A stretch of 33,437 nt of DNA. Source: a virus. The number at the start of each line of letters is the position of its first letter. The stretch's first letter is position 1. The position numbers and the translations under genes are program-made. Below, piece after piece: positions 11,518 through 19,565 of this stretch. The stretch is from positions 1 through 33,437 of IMG/VR virus record IMGVR_UViG_3300010354_000314. The stretch is one strand, 5' to 3'. Below the pieces are notes generated by a model. That model saw only the letters and a program-made list of their open reading frames with translations, searched no databases and was not told the origin of the DNA.

Positions 11518-11958
11518 ATGTTACATCAAGGCTACTTCAAACCAAAAAATCCTCAGAAATATAAGGGCGACCCGACTAATATTATTTATAGGTCAGGGTG
11601 GGAACTTAAATTTATGCTTTATGTTGATTCTCACCCGGAGATAGTAGAATGGGGCAGCGAAGAGTTTTCTATACCATATAGATCACCTATAGATAATAGG
11701 ATACATCGTTATTTTCCAGATTTTTATCTTAAGAAAAAGACTAAAGATGGTAAAAGCCAGACTATGGTTGTAGAGATCAAGCCATTAAAACAAACTATAG
11801 AACCACAAAAGCAAAATAAGAAGACAAAAAGATATATAAACGAAGTCATGACTTGGGGAATAAATAGCTCTAAGTGGCAAGCAGCACAAGAGTTCTGCAA
11901 AGAACGTAATTGGCAGTTCCTTATCTTAACAGAAAAAGAGTTGAACATAAAATACTAA
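11518..11958 (+). CDS. 4: Head completion protein gp4-like (nuclease fold), 146 aa
   Basis: The match to T4 gp4 (also called gp50/65) is clear: GYFKPKNPQKYKGDPTNIIY, RSGWELKFMLYVDSHPEIVE, WGSEEFSIPYRSP, RIHRYFPDFYL and then MVVEIKPLKQT. gp4 joins finished heads to tails. The spacing E...PYxSPxDxxxHRYFPDF...VVEIKP has the acidic/K layout of TnsA/PD-(D/E)XK endonucleases, consistent with a proposed DNA-trimming role. I use ATG 11518; the frame continues upstream only to a poor TTG inside gp48. The next gene overlaps the stop as TAATG. Confidence 0.9.
   Translation: MLHQGYFKPKNPQKYKGDPTNIIYRSGWELKFMLYVDSHPEIVEWGSEEFSIPYRSPIDNRIHRYFPDFYLKKKTKDGKSQTMVVEIKPLKQTIEPQKQNKKTKRYINEVMTWGINSSKWQAAQEFCKERNWQFLILTEKELNIKY
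11583..11590 (-). promoter_or_regulatory. Late-promoter motif for the leftward gp48 operon
   Basis: The minus strand reads TATAAATA from 11590 to 11583, inside gp4. Transcription would start at about 11577, giving an 80-nt leader to the gp48 ATG 11495. In this A/T-rich DNA a chance 8-mer is possible, but it is the best candidate because gp48 otherwise has only 22 bp upstream. Confidence 0.45.
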
Positions 11959-12539
11959 TGGCATATGTTTTTCAGAAGTTAGCACAAAAGGGTTACAAGG
12001 CCGGCATAGTATCTAATAAAGACATATTAGATGCTAGAGAATGGTTTAGAGATCAGGCTCAAAATATAAAGTCAGTAAACCCAACAAGTATGATGAAGAC
12101 TGGTGTATCTGGTTCTCCTACTATGGGAAGCATGTTCATGTTTATGTACGATCCAAAACATAAACAGACTTTACCTTATTATGATAAGTTTCCTCTCGTA
12201 TTTCCAATAAATTTTTATTCTGATGGTTTCTTAGGAATTAATTTACATTATATTCCACCAGAAACAAGAGCAGTTTTGATGGATCGTCTGTATAGTACTA
12301 TAAATAATGATAGTATCGGTGAGAATACAAAAGTACAATTAAACTATGAGATGTTATCTGGAGCCAGTAGGTTTAAGTATTTTAAACCGTGTGTAAAAAG
12401 ATATCTCTATAGTCATGTTGTATCTGGCTTTAAGTATGTTAGTCCTTTAGACTGGGACAAAGCTATCATGTTACCAACAGAAAGATTTGCCAAGTCTACA
12501 AAAGAAAGAGCATGGTCAGATTCAATGAGTAAACTATAA
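11958..12539 (+). CDS. Conserved T4-type morphogenesis protein, 193 aa (possibly gp2-like)
   Basis: Start ATG 11958 overlaps the gp4 stop (TAATG). The conserved-looking core is GSMFMFMYDPKHKQTLPYYD, KFPLVFPINFYSDGFLGINL and HYIPPETRAVLMDRLY; later FKPCVKRYLYSHVVSGFKYV. I recall relatives of this protein next to gp4 in T4-like cyanophages and pelagiphages, sometimes named DNA end protector gp2, which in T4 neighbours gene 4. I am not certain of that link, so I leave the symbol blank. No membrane or signal segment. The gene also overlaps its downstream neighbour by TAATG. Confidence 0.7.
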   Translation: MAYVFQKLAQKGYKAGIVSNKDILDAREWFRDQAQNIKSVNPTSMMKTGVSGSPTMGSMFMFMYDPKHKQTLPYYDKFPLVFPINFYSDGFLGINLHYIPPETRAVLMDRLYSTINNDSIGENTKVQLNYEMLSGASRFKYFKPCVKRYLYSHVVSGFKYVSPLDWDKAIMLPTERFAKSTKERAWSDSMSKL

Positions 12540-13378
12540 TGCCGGGATTTAATGTAGACGAATTTAGATCTAGAGTTTCGGATGCTGGTGGTTTAACTAG
12601 AAACAATAAGTTTCGTTTAGTAGTAACACCACCACAAATATTTACAGGCATAGCTCCTGATAAACGTACTACTACTCTACAACAAACGATATCTCATGCA
12701 AAGTATTTAGAATTTTTCTGTTACGCTACAAGTATTCCTGGCTTAGCATTAAATACTCACGAGTATAGAAGATATACGTATGGTCTTGCTGAAAAAAGAC
12801 CAGTAGCAGTACAATTTAGAGATATTACTCTAAGCATTTATTTTGATAATCAAAGAAGAAACTATGATTTTTTTAAGTCATGGATAGAAACTATCTTTAC
12901 ACATGATGCTAGAAATACTATAGATGATTTGTTTATAGTTGATTATAAAGAAAACTATGCATCTACACTAGAGCTTTTTGTATATAACGATGCTGGCATA
13001 TTAATTGCAAAATATGTAATGACAGAAGCGTTTCCAATAGCCATTGGTGATATGCCAGTTAATTGGGCAGATACAAACAATCTATTAAAAATACCTGTAA
13101 CTTTTACTTTCTATACAATGTACAACGAATTCTCATGGTTAGAGAGTGAATATTATGATAGATTAACATTGCCATCTAGTAAAGAAGAATCTTTAGAAAG
13201 GCAATCTCAAGTTGATGGAATAGATTTTGGTATTAGAGGTAGTCCTAATTATCCACCATATGGTAGTGGCATCGGAAAATACAGTCTTCCACCAGATGAC
13301 GTTGTAACTGGTATACGAGATAAAAACAGTATAGATGGCAAAATGCCCGGAAAAGATCCTAGGTTTATAGTGAGATAA
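12539..13378 (+). CDS. 54: Baseplate tail-tube initiator gp54-like (tail-tube fold), 279 aa
   Basis: The protein belongs to the T4 gp19/gp54 tail-tube family. Visible features: NNKFRLVVTPPQIF, FFCYATSIPGLALNTHEYRR, VAVQFRDITLSIYFDNQRRN and YDFFKSWIETIF. The last two match the 'f.di.lsf..d.....f..fe.Wi..i' core of tail-tube proteins. Length (279 aa; T4 gp54 about 320, gp19 about 163) and location between gp4 and gp53 favour gp54, the platform on which the tube polymerises on gp48. The C-terminal 60 residues are polar and Gly/Pro-rich. The start overlaps the previous stop (TAATG); the end has tandem stops TAATAA followed at once by the gp53 ATG. Confidence 0.75.
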   Translation: MPGFNVDEFRSRVSDAGGLTRNNKFRLVVTPPQIFTGIAPDKRTTTLQQTISHAKYLEFFCYATSIPGLALNTHEYRRYTYGLAEKRPVAVQFRDITLSIYFDNQRRNYDFFKSWIETIFTHDARNTIDDLFIVDYKENYASTLELFVYNDAGILIAKYVMTEAFPIAIGDMPVNWADTNNLLKIPVTFTFYTMYNEFSWLESEYYDRLTLPSSKEESLERQSQVDGIDFGIRGSPNYPPYGSGIGKYSLPPDDVVTGIRDKNSIDGKMPGKDPRFIVR

Positions 13379-13381
13379 TAA

Positions 13382-14257
13382 ATGGAAAACTATTTTAATA
13401 AATTTCCAAGTATAGTTTACAACGATAAAGAATGTCTAGATATAACTAGAAGAGCTTCTTTTGGCAAAAATCAATTTAGAAAAACAAATTTATTCTATAC
13501 TTATGACATAGAAAATAATTTTAGAGCCGACCAGGTAGCTGAATACTATTATAAAGATCCAACATATGATTGGTTAGTAATGCTTCAAAATGGAATAGTA
13601 GATCCATATTATGGATGGTATCTATCTGAAGAAGATTTCAATTCTTTACTTATAGAAAAGTATGGAAGCTTTGAAAATAGTCTTAAAAAAATTAAGCACT
13701 ACCAGTTAAACTGGGCTGATGGTGATGAAGAAATAACTAAAAGCTTTTATGAAAACAATTTGCCATATGAACATAGAAAGTATTATGTACCAATTTATGG
13801 TGTAAAAACAAATATTTCTTCTTATGAAAGAAGAAAAGAAGATTGGACTGTTAATACTAATAAAATTATAAAACTTAACGTTAATAATTATACAAATGGC
13901 AATTCTTTTACGGTTGGAGAATTGGTTGATATTAAAAGTAATTTATCAAATCAGACAGCCAATGGAACCGGCGAAGTAATAAGTTCAAATAGTAGTGCCA
14001 TAGTAATAAAAAATATTAGTGGATATACAACAAACAATTATTATGTTGTCGGTGAAACATCAAATACATCTGCTTTGTTTACACATGCAAATACGATGGT
14101 AGAAAATATATCAAATTCAGAATTTGTTTTCTGGACAGCAATAACATGTTATGAATATGAGAAACAAAAAAATGAGCGTAATAAATCAATACGTTTAATT
14201 GATGCTAACTATTCACTACAATTAGCTGAAGACTTAAGAATTAAATTGTTAGAGTAA
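13382..14257 (+). CDS. 53: Baseplate wedge gp53-like with an inserted beta module, 291 aa
   Basis: gp53 clamps neighbouring wedges together. KDPTYDWLVMLQNGIVDPYY then GWYLSEEDFNSLLIEKYGS matches T4 gp53 (GNPQLYWVLLMCNDNYDPYYGW). The protein is longer than T4 gp53 (about 196 aa). Residues about 160-245 form an extra Asn/Thr/Val-rich beta segment (NNYTNGNSFTVGELVDIKSN ... TNNYYVVGETSN) resembling modules repeated in the gp7 and gp8 homologues here, and the helical gp53 C-terminus (EKQKNERNKSIRLIDANYSL) resumes afterwards. It has no strong ribosome-binding site and starts directly after tandem stops, so coupling is likely. Confidence 0.8.
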   Translation: MENYFNKFPSIVYNDKECLDITRRASFGKNQFRKTNLFYTYDIENNFRADQVAEYYYKDPTYDWLVMLQNGIVDPYYGWYLSEEDFNSLLIEKYGSFENSLKKIKHYQLNWADGDEEITKSFYENNLPYEHRKYYVPIYGVKTNISSYERRKEDWTVNTNKIIKLNVNNYTNGNSFTVGELVDIKSNLSNQTANGTGEVISSNSSAIVIKNISGYTTNNYYVVGETSNTSALFTHANTMVENISNSEFVFWTAITCYEYEKQKNERNKSIRLIDANYSLQLAEDLRIKLLE

Positions 14258-14261
14258 TATT

Positions 14262-15500
14262 ATGTTACCAACACCTGGAGAAGCAAGACTTAGACAAATT
14301 ACTATAAATGGAAGTGATTTGACACCTTATATTCAAGAGTTGTCAATTAGCGAAAGTGTATTTAAACCATTTAGATCTGCAGAAATGGTTATTATAGACA
14401 ATAACAATATAGCAAAACAATTGAAATTACAAGGTAACGAAGATATTAGAATAGCATTTGATGCAGGTTATGGGAAAGTATATGAAACAAAAATGAAAGT
14501 AGTATCTCCAGAAAATGCTAATTATTCTCCTAATATGAGATATCAAACTTTTAAATTAAATGCGGTTAGTGAAAGCTTCTTTAAAAATAAAACTAATACA
14601 GTACAAAAATCATTTAAAAATATAACTGGTAGTGATGCTATTAAAAAAATTCATGATGAATTAAAGCTTGGCGGTACTTTAAATATGACTGCAAGTAAAG
14701 GTTACATTGGAGAGAATGAACCTTATATTATTTCTAATTTAAATCCATTTGATGCTATACATGGCATTAGAACTAGATTAACTTCTGATAAGTATAAAAC
14801 AGGAGCTTATACTTATTTTGAAGATGCTGATGGTAATTTTATTCTAAAACCATTGGAAGAGCTTTTTGATACTTTACAGGCTCAAGTAAATCTAACTCAT
14901 AAACCTACTATGGGTGAAAACTTTAAAGATATGTATTCACAAGGGTATAATATAATTGGATTTCAAGAAGGTGCTTCATTTAATTCTGGTAGTAGATTTG
15001 ATATTACTGATGTATTAAATGCTAGAAAATCAGCCAAAGTAAGTACATTCAATACTCTCGAAGCACGTTATAAAGAAGGACCGGTAAAAGACCCAGAAGA
15101 AGGTAAAAAGGCTGGTAACTATTATGTAAGAGACACATATAATAATGAAGGACCAAGATCAACTACTCTTATACCGCACGATAAAAGATTAGAAAAAAAT
15201 TCTATGCAAGCCGAAAAGAGCGATAAAGAACAAAGATTCATACAAGAAGTAAAAAACGGACCATCTTGCACTATACAAGTGATGTTGGATTCCGGAATAA
15301 AGTGCACAGTAGGAAAGGGTGTTAATGCAAAGCTATCACAGCCAGTTGGTGACATGACAGCTTTTAGTTCTGGTGATCAACTTGGTGGAGATATGTTAGT
15401 AATTAACTTAAAACATATAATAAAATTTGATGACAGTAAACCAAAAGCTACAACAACTATGGAACTTGCCAAGGGCGGTTATAATAAAGGAACTGGTTAA
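14262..15500 (+). CDS. 27: Baseplate hub gp27-like, 412 aa
   Basis: The T4 gp27 trimer is the torus that carries gp5. The call rests on the N-terminus (ARLRQITINGSDLTPYIQEL, SISESVFKPFRSAEMVIIDN), the hub-like IRIAFDAGYGKVYETKMKV and SKGYIGENEPYIISNLNPFD, similar length (T4 gp27 about 391 aa) and position immediately before the gp5 OB protein. The conserved region 'a...F..iT..da...i...l' is typical of gp27/VgrG N-terminal hub folds. No enzymatic signature is visible. The TAATG overlap at 15500 couples it to gp5. Confidence 0.7.
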   Translation: MLPTPGEARLRQITINGSDLTPYIQELSISESVFKPFRSAEMVIIDNNNIAKQLKLQGNEDIRIAFDAGYGKVYETKMKVVSPENANYSPNMRYQTFKLNAVSESFFKNKTNTVQKSFKNITGSDAIKKIHDELKLGGTLNMTASKGYIGENEPYIISNLNPFDAIHGIRTRLTSDKYKTGAYTYFEDADGNFILKPLEELFDTLQAQVNLTHKPTMGENFKDMYSQGYNIIGFQEGASFNSGSRFDITDVLNARKSAKVSTFNTLEARYKEGPVKDPEEGKKAGNYYVRDTYNNEGPRSTTLIPHDKRLEKNSMQAEKSDKEQRFIQEVKNGPSCTIQVMLDSGIKCTVGKGVNAKLSQPVGDMTAFSSGDQLGGDMLVINLKHIIKFDDSKPKATTTMELAKGGYNKGTG

Positions 15501-16483
15501 TGAATTTTTTCTGGGCAGAAATAGTTGATGTTGAAAAAGATGATGAAAAATCAGGTAGAGCTAAGATAAGAATCTTTGAAGATCAGAGTCGTTTAAAAGA
15601 TGGTGAGTTACGCTACGCTAGACCAGTATTTCCGGTAACTGCTACTTCTGTAAAAGGAGCTGGTGTTACTCCTGGCTATCAAAAAGGCACCAGAGTTCTT
15701 GGTTTTTTTATTGATAATGATAATCAAATACCCTATATCATTGGTACAGTGCCAAGTGCAGGTAAACACGGAAGTTTAAATCAAGAAGGAAGAGATATAC
15801 CAACAGGTATATCAAAAGATCCTGGTAACTTTAATATTAAGACAGAAGATATAAGATATGTTACTAGTGGATCTCTTGAAGATAGAAAGTTAGATACGAA
15901 AAGTATTATTCAATATGCAAAGAATGATGCTAATGGTCCTTCAAAGTTTGCTGATGTTAAAACTATAGCAACACAAGTACCATTTGGTAAAAATGCAACA
16001 GATGTTATTAAGAAAATAGATCCTAAAAATGCAGCAGGCGTTTTAGGTCAAAGCGTTTTAAGTATGTTAAAGACATTTCAAACTTCTCCTGCAGGAAAAC
16101 TAATCAATATGGTTGGCGCTGCAAATTTTGCAGCAGTTGCGAGTCAAATACTACAAAGTAAAAAAGAAAGTAATAATAATAATTTAAGAGATCAACTTTT
16201 GGCTTTATTAGATTTAGTCAATAACATATTAATAATTATTGGCCAAGTAAAACCTGCTGATGCCCCTACATTTAGAAAAAACATTACTCAAATAAAAGCA
16301 TCAACTAGCAATTTATCAACTTCATTATTTTATCAAGATCAGTGCAATATAATTGTTACATTAGGAAACTCCTTAGAAGACACACCTAACGACAAGTTAC
16401 TAGAAATGATAGCGACAATTATTACTGAATGTCAAAGATTAAGAAATAATATTAACCAACAGATACAGAGTTTAAAGAGCTAA
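15500..16483 (+). CDS. 5: gp5 OB-fold hub protein without lysozyme domain, 327 aa
   Basis: Residues 1-90 match the N-terminal OB domain of T4 gp5: FFWAEIVDVEKDDEKSGRAK, IRIFEDQSRLKDGELRYARP, VFPVTATSVKGAGVTPGYQK and TRVLGFFIDNDNQIPYIIGT. In T4 the OB domain is followed by lysozyme and then the beta-helix needle. Here residues 90-180 are a polar linker, and about 180-327 are helical and hydrophobic (LLALLDLVNNILIIIGQVKP), with none of the T4-lysozyme residues. The needle is encoded by the next gene. The C-terminal helices may mediate trimer contacts or bind the needle; that is inference. Confidence 0.75.
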   Translation: MNFFWAEIVDVEKDDEKSGRAKIRIFEDQSRLKDGELRYARPVFPVTATSVKGAGVTPGYQKGTRVLGFFIDNDNQIPYIIGTVPSAGKHGSLNQEGRDIPTGISKDPGNFNIKTEDIRYVTSGSLEDRKLDTKSIIQYAKNDANGPSKFADVKTIATQVPFGKNATDVIKKIDPKNAAGVLGQSVLSMLKTFQTSPAGKLINMVGAANFAAVASQILQSKKESNNNNLRDQLLALLDLVNNILIIIGQVKPADAPTFRKNITQIKASTSNLSTSLFYQDQCNIIVTLGNSLEDTPNDKLLEMIATIITECQRLRNNINQQIQSLKS

Positions 16484-16486
16484 ATT

Positions 16487-17017
16487 ATGGCAATAAAAAG
16501 AGATGAAGAAAGAGTACCAAATACAACCTTTAATGCTCAGTACTCAAAAGTTAGAGTTGAAGAAACGCCTGGTGGTCATAAGATAACTTATGATGATACG
16601 CCTGGCGCTAGAAGATATAGACTCGAGCATCCATCCGGAACTTATACAGAAATTTCAGAAGATGGGAAAGTAGTACAAGTAAATGTAGCAAACAGACATG
16701 TGTATGATAAGGGTGGTTTAACACTTTCTATTCAAGAAAATGGTGACATAAAGATAGGTGGAAGTGCTAGACTTTCAATAGGTGATGGTGCTCATATTGA
16801 AGTTGGTGGCGATGCTGCAATTGCAATAGGTGGTGATGCAGTAGTTCATTCACACGGTAACTTAAAGATGGGAGCTGCAGATGTTTATATCGGTTCTCGC
16901 GGAAACATGGATTTAAACTGTTCTGGCAATTTTAATCTTTTAGTTGGTGGAACGACTAATATAGTATCAGATGGTAATATGACTCAATCGGCTCCACGCA
17001 TAGATCTTAATAAATAA
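16487..17017 (+). CDS. gp5 C-terminal beta-helix needle as a separate protein, 176 aa
   Basis: After an N-terminal segment (VRVEETPGGHKITYDDTPGA, YRLEHPSGTYTEISEDGKVV) the protein consists of short beta-strand repeats: GDIKIGGSARLSIGDGAHIE, VGGDAAIAIGGDAVVHSHGN, LKMGAADVYIGSRGNMDLN. This is the triple-stranded beta-helix pattern of T4 gp5C and VgrG spikes, with Gly/Asp turns every 6-8 residues. It should form the trimeric membrane-piercing needle that carries the PAAR tip encoded next. In T4 this region is fused to OB and lysozyme domains; here it is a free gene 3 nt after the OB gene. Confidence 0.82.
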   Translation: MAIKRDEERVPNTTFNAQYSKVRVEETPGGHKITYDDTPGARRYRLEHPSGTYTEISEDGKVVQVNVANRHVYDKGGLTLSIQENGDIKIGGSARLSIGDGAHIEVGGDAAIAIGGDAVVHSHGNLKMGAADVYIGSRGNMDLNCSGNFNLLVGGTTNIVSDGNMTQSAPRIDLNK

Positions 17018-17027
17018 GAGATAAACA

Positions 17028-17348
17028 ATGCCTGCAGTAGCAAGAAAAGATAGTGAAGATACAGTAGCATCACCTGATGGTTCAGGAATTTGCTGTTCAA
17101 GCGCATCTACACAATCTACTGATAAAGGTTCTAGTGATGTTTTTGTTAATGGTATAGGTGTAGTAAGACAAGGAGATGCCATGATAACACACGATTATCC
17201 AGGACCATGCTGTAATCCTCATGCTCCGGTTCTTACAACATATTCTTCTACTGTATTTGTTAATGGTAAAGGATTAGGAAGAAAAGATGATGCTTATGGT
17301 GGTGATCACATTATATCATCTGGTTCAGGAAATGTATTTGCAGGATAA
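17028..17348 (+). CDS. 5.4: PAAR-type spike tip protein (gp5.4-like), 106 aa
   Basis: PAAR proteins sharpen the end of the gp5/VgrG needle and bind a metal. Signs are the repeated 'VFVNGIGVVRQGD' and 'VFVNGKGLGRKDD' hairpins and the ending GGDHIISSGSGNVFAG, a PAAR hallmark. Metal-ligand candidates are the Cys and His residues of GICCSSAS, THDYPGPCCNPHAP and DHII. Length and position right after the needle gene agree with T4 gp5.4 (about 97 aa). The four to five cysteines in CC pairs are more than T4 gp5.4 needs and may add ligands or disulfides. ATG 17028 follows AAGAGATAAACA. Confidence 0.85.
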   Translation: MPAVARKDSEDTVASPDGSGICCSSASTQSTDKGSSDVFVNGIGVVRQGDAMITHDYPGPCCNPHAPVLTTYSSTVFVNGKGLGRKDDAYGGDHIISSGSGNVFAG

Positions 17349-17352
17349 TTAA

Positions 17353-17772
17353 ATGGCACGTTCGGACAGATATACAAGTTTAACAGATAAACCCATCTAT
17401 TACAGTGATTTTTCAAATAATTTAGATGTTAATCCAGCAACAGGATTCTTAGCAAAGATAACCAATGAAAATTCTGTAAAAAATTCTATTAAAAATATTA
17501 TTTTTACTAGAAACGGTGAAAGATTTTATAGATCAACAACAGGATCTAAGATAGCATCTTTGTTATTTGAACCTATGGATGGACCAACAGCAATAGCTTT
17601 AAAAGATACTATCTTTGAAGCTTTAGAAAACAGTGAACCAAGAGCATTAATAAAAAATGTAGAATTATTTCCAGACTATGATAGAAATGCTTATCTTATT
17701 ACGATTGTATTTAGCATTATAAATATTCCAGAAGACATAACTTTTAATTTCTTTTTAAATAGAGCAAGATAA
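17353..17772 (+). CDS. 25: Baseplate wedge gp25, 139 aa
   Basis: gp25 is the small wedge protein that nucleates sheath assembly and is related to type VI secretion TssE. It is recognised from IYYSDFSNNLDVNPATGFLA, KNIIFTRNGERFYRSTTGSK, IASLLFEPMDGPTAIALKDT and IFEALENSEPRALIKNVELF. The 'T..GER......GS.i..lLFEp.d' and 'EpR' segments are the family core. Length matches T4 (132 aa). The last codon overlaps gp6 as TAATG. A TATAAATA inside the gene (17718-17725) is probably chance. Confidence 0.93.
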   Translation: MARSDRYTSLTDKPIYYSDFSNNLDVNPATGFLAKITNENSVKNSIKNIIFTRNGERFYRSTTGSKIASLLFEPMDGPTAIALKDTIFEALENSEPRALIKNVELFPDYDRNAYLITIVFSIINIPEDITFNFFLNRAR

Positions 17773-19565
17773 TGGCCAACAGTTCAATAAACCTAGTAGG
17801 TTTAGATTTTGATGTCATAAAGAATGATTTTAAATCATATCTAAAATCACAAGATCAGTTTAAAGACTATGATTTTGATGGTTCTAATATGTCTGTTCTA
17901 TTAGATATTATGGCTTATAATACTTATAAGAATGCTTTTTACTTGAATATGGCCATATCTGAGGCATTTCTAGATTCTTCTCAATTAGAAGCTTCTGTCT
18001 TATCACATGCAAAAGAACTTAATTATCTGCCTAGATCATCAAGATCATCAAGATGCAAAGTAAGAGTTGACTTTCAGGCTACCGGTGATACACAACCATA
18101 CATAATAGAAAAAGGTTCTTCATTCACTGGAATTATAAAAAACGAATCTTTTATTTTTACTATACCAGAAACTTTGACTGTATCTTCAACTAATACATCT
18201 TTTAGTTATGAAACATACTTATATGAAGGTATATATTTAAAAGATTCTTACATAGTTGATTCGAATATTGAAAATCAAAGATTCATTATAACAAATAAAA
18301 ATGTAGATACTAATAGTTTAGTTGTTACCGTATATGAAGATGGTTCTGATATTGGTGAGAATTATACTCAAAGCACAACTCTACTTGGTCTAGGATCATC
18401 AAGCAAGGCTTATTTTTTACAAGCTAGTGATCTTGGTAATTATGAAATAATATTTGGTGATGGTGTTATTGGTAAAAAACCAAAAAATAATTCCAGAATA
18501 GTTCTTGACTATAGAATATCAAATGGTGAAAGAGCCGATGGTGTTAAAGAACTATCAATCAATTTTGATCCAACTAATGGCGATATATTAGTAACACCTG
18601 AAGTTACAGTTTTAGAAAATGCTATAGGTGGTATGCAGAGAGAATCACTTGATTCTGTTAAGTACTATGCTCCTAGACACTTTCAAGTTCAAGAAAGAGC
18701 TATAACAACTTCTGATTATGAAATCATGTTAAAAACACAGTTTCCTGAAATCAACACTCTTTCTGTTTATGGTGGAGAAGAAGTTGATCCGCCAAGATAT
18801 GGTAAAGTTTTTATTGCTATTGATGTATCTAATGTAGATGGTATACCTGAAAACAAAAGAAATGAATATTATTCATTCATAAAAGCTAGATCACCACTTT
18901 CTATAGATCCTATAATAACAGAACCAATATTTACGTATCTTTCTGTTGACTCAAAAGTAAGATATAATATTAACATTTCTAAGTCTACACCTGATAGATT
19001 AAAAACTCTTGTAACTCAAGCTATATTAGATTATAATCAATTATATCTGGATGATTTTAATGCTACTCTTAGAAATAGCAAACTTAATTATACAATCGAT
19101 TCTGCAGATTCAAGTATAGTAAGTAATATTACTGATGTTTTAATCTATAAAAAAATAGTTCCAATTTTAGGAACACCACAAAACATTGATATTTTATTTA
19201 ACGTATCATTAACAGATGATCTACCTCTTTTATTGGATAGTCATCCGTCATCCGATAGACATACTATTTCTAGTAGTTTATTTAACTATAATGGTATTGA
19301 TGTAAGTATAGAAGATAATGGTGAAGGCGTATTAAGATTAGTTCAGCCTATTGGTGATATGCATAAAAAAATCAGAGATATTGGAACAGTTGATTATAAT
19401 ACAGGACTAATTAAATTAATTAATTTTACTGTTAACTCATATCAAGGTAATGAGATAAAAATCTATGCACGTCCAAGAGATACTGATGTTAGTGTAAGTA
19501 AAAATACTATTTTAACTATTGAACCGACAGAAGTAAAAGTAAAGATTGAAGCGGTTAGAGTTTAA
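17772..19565 (+). CDS. 6: Baseplate wedge gp6, 597 aa
   Basis: gp6 forms the inner ring of the baseplate and drives its contraction. The N-terminus (FDVIKNDFKSYLKSQDQFKD, YDFDGSNMSVLLDIMAYNTY, KNAFYLNMAISEAFLDSSQL, LSHAKELNYLPRSSRSS) is the typical gp6 / baseplate J-type opening. The middle holds RAITTSDYEIMLKTQFPEIN, a segment found in all gp6/J proteins. Length is close to T4 gp6 (about 660 aa). It overlaps gp25 and gp7 by TAATG at both ends, matching a fixed wedge stoichiometry. Confidence 0.92.
   Translation: MANSSINLVGLDFDVIKNDFKSYLKSQDQFKDYDFDGSNMSVLLDIMAYNTYKNAFYLNMAISEAFLDSSQLEASVLSHAKELNYLPRSSRSSRCKVRVDFQATGDTQPYIIEKGSSFTGIIKNESFIFTIPETLTVSSTNTSFSYETYLYEGIYLKDSYIVDSNIENQRFIITNKNVDTNSLVVTVYEDGSDIGENYTQSTTLLGLGSSSKAYFLQASDLGNYEIIFGDGVIGKKPKNNSRIVLDYRISNGERADGVKELSINFDPTNGDILVTPEVTVLENAIGGMQRESLDSVKYYAPRHFQVQERAITTSDYEIMLKTQFPEINTLSVYGGEEVDPPRYGKVFIAIDVSNVDGIPENKRNEYYSFIKARSPLSIDPIITEPIFTYLSVDSKVRYNINISKSTPDRLKTLVTQAILDYNQLYLDDFNATLRNSKLNYTIDSADSSIVSNITDVLIYKKIVPILGTPQNIDILFNVSLTDDLPLLLDSHPSSDRHTISSSLFNYNGIDVSIEDNGEGVLRLVQPIGDMHKKIRDIGTVDYNTGLIKLINFTVNSYQGNEIKIYARPRDTDVSVSKNTILTIEPTEVKVKIEAVRV

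Noticed and set aside
17718-17725. TATAAATA inside gp25 as a gp6 late promoter
   Set aside because: A few chance copies are expected in DNA this A/T-rich, and gp6 is already coupled to gp25 by TAATG.
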